From NCBI GenBank assembly GCA_046154665.1, contig JBJXFG010000065.1:1-19175 (forward strand): a DNA stretch of 19,175 nucleotides, read 5' to 3'. The stretch comes from JAFLCM01 sp046154665. Its GTDB lineage: Bacteria > Planctomycetota > Phycisphaerae > Phycisphaerales > UBA1924. The notes beneath the pieces are model-generated. The model did not search any database, had not been told where the DNA came from, and worked only from the letters and a program-made list of their open reading frames with translations. How positions within the stretch are numbered: position 1 is the first letter of the stretch; every line of letters begins with the position of its first letter. Below are positions 19,143 to 19,175 of this stretch, piece by piece. Position numbers and translations under genes: made by a program.

Positions 19143-19175
19143 CGGGTTCGTTGCTCGCGACCTCTGACGAACCCG
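19143..19175. repeat. Inverted repeat at window end
   Basis: CGGGTTCGT (19143-19151) and ACGAACCCG (19167-19175) are exact reverse complements around a 15-nt loop, and the preceding CTCGCTTGCGCTTCGGG resembles the right arm of the repeat at 10022-10048. The element probably continues past the window, so its extent is not known. Confidence 0.4.

Noticed and set aside
1..19175. CRISPR array, tRNA, rRNA or transposase
   Set aside because: No regularly spaced repeats with unique spacers, no cloverleaf-like segments and no transposase or integrase motifs were found; the repeats present are palindromic or low-complexity.

Overview
The window is GC-rich (about two thirds GC by eye) and reads as a Planctomycetota chromosome, probably a Phycisphaerae-like lineage. 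This is inference. It rests on an 87-residue basic protein starting MAKGQFLTNHQQGIVKRYYE (I recall relatives in planctomycetes), a secreted protein ending in a single dockerin-like GDLNGDG calcium loop, and many short dispersed repeats, including the 'NAEIAEGAE' repeat, in and between genes. No tRNA, rRNA, CRISPR array or transposase gene was found.

Layout. 1-400: 3' end of a kinesin-light-chain-type TPR protein (+). 460-1600 (-): a Gdx/SugE small multidrug-resistance exporter and a coupled pair of small unknown membrane proteins. 1689-2525 (-): CoA-transferase subunit A with an internal insert and no adjacent B subunit. Divergent from it, 2626-4766 (+): nrfH and nrfA, the membrane quinol dehydrogenase and pentaheme nitrite reductase for nitrite-to-ammonium respiration. 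4831-6872 (-): pabB (aminodeoxychorismate synthase) coupled by a GTGA overlap to a Nudix hydrolase, a likely folate pair. 7120-9876 (+): ppdK (pyruvate, phosphate dikinase) with a textbook intrinsic terminator. 10084-13923 (+): an envelope operon of a GT39-type glycosyltransferase, a PAP2 lipid phosphatase and an LptF/LptG permease. 13993-14954 (-): an antitoxin-like gene (Phd-like N-terminus plus XRE HTH) and an upstream partner that is open only if two compensating frameshifts are allowed; this stretch is lower in GC and looks acquired. 15216-16574 (-): ispG of the MEP isoprenoid pathway. 16711-18102 (+): a secreted FN3/dockerin-like protein whose signal-peptide segment is separated from the rest by an in-frame amber codon. 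18152-19089 (-): the 87-residue protein and a lipoprotein.

Beyond the genes, four patterns stand out. (1) Four transcription-unit starts (scoA, nrfH, pabB, GT39) have a TANNNT -10-like hexamer ending exactly 6 nt before the start codon and no Shine-Dalgarno, which predicts leaderless mRNAs. The nrfH promoter also has a perfect TTGACA at 17-bp spacing. (2) A family of hairpins with purine tetraloops (AGGA/GGGA), most beside a GTGGCAC/GTGCCAC edge, sits at gene 3' ends, including one that supplies the stop codon of the Nudix gene. A 103-bp relative is embedded in frame within pabB. (3) Four copies of GGATTCC-like heptamers at an exact 11-bp period lie between pabB and ppdK, the geometry of OmpR/PhoB-type operators. 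(4) NrfA has CxxCH rather than CxxCK at its active-site heme.

Most of the gene content is housekeeping or respiratory. I see no clear new multi-gene defence or biosynthetic system. The best candidates for something undescribed are the hairpin family, the leaderless promoter class and the frameshifted antitoxin partner.
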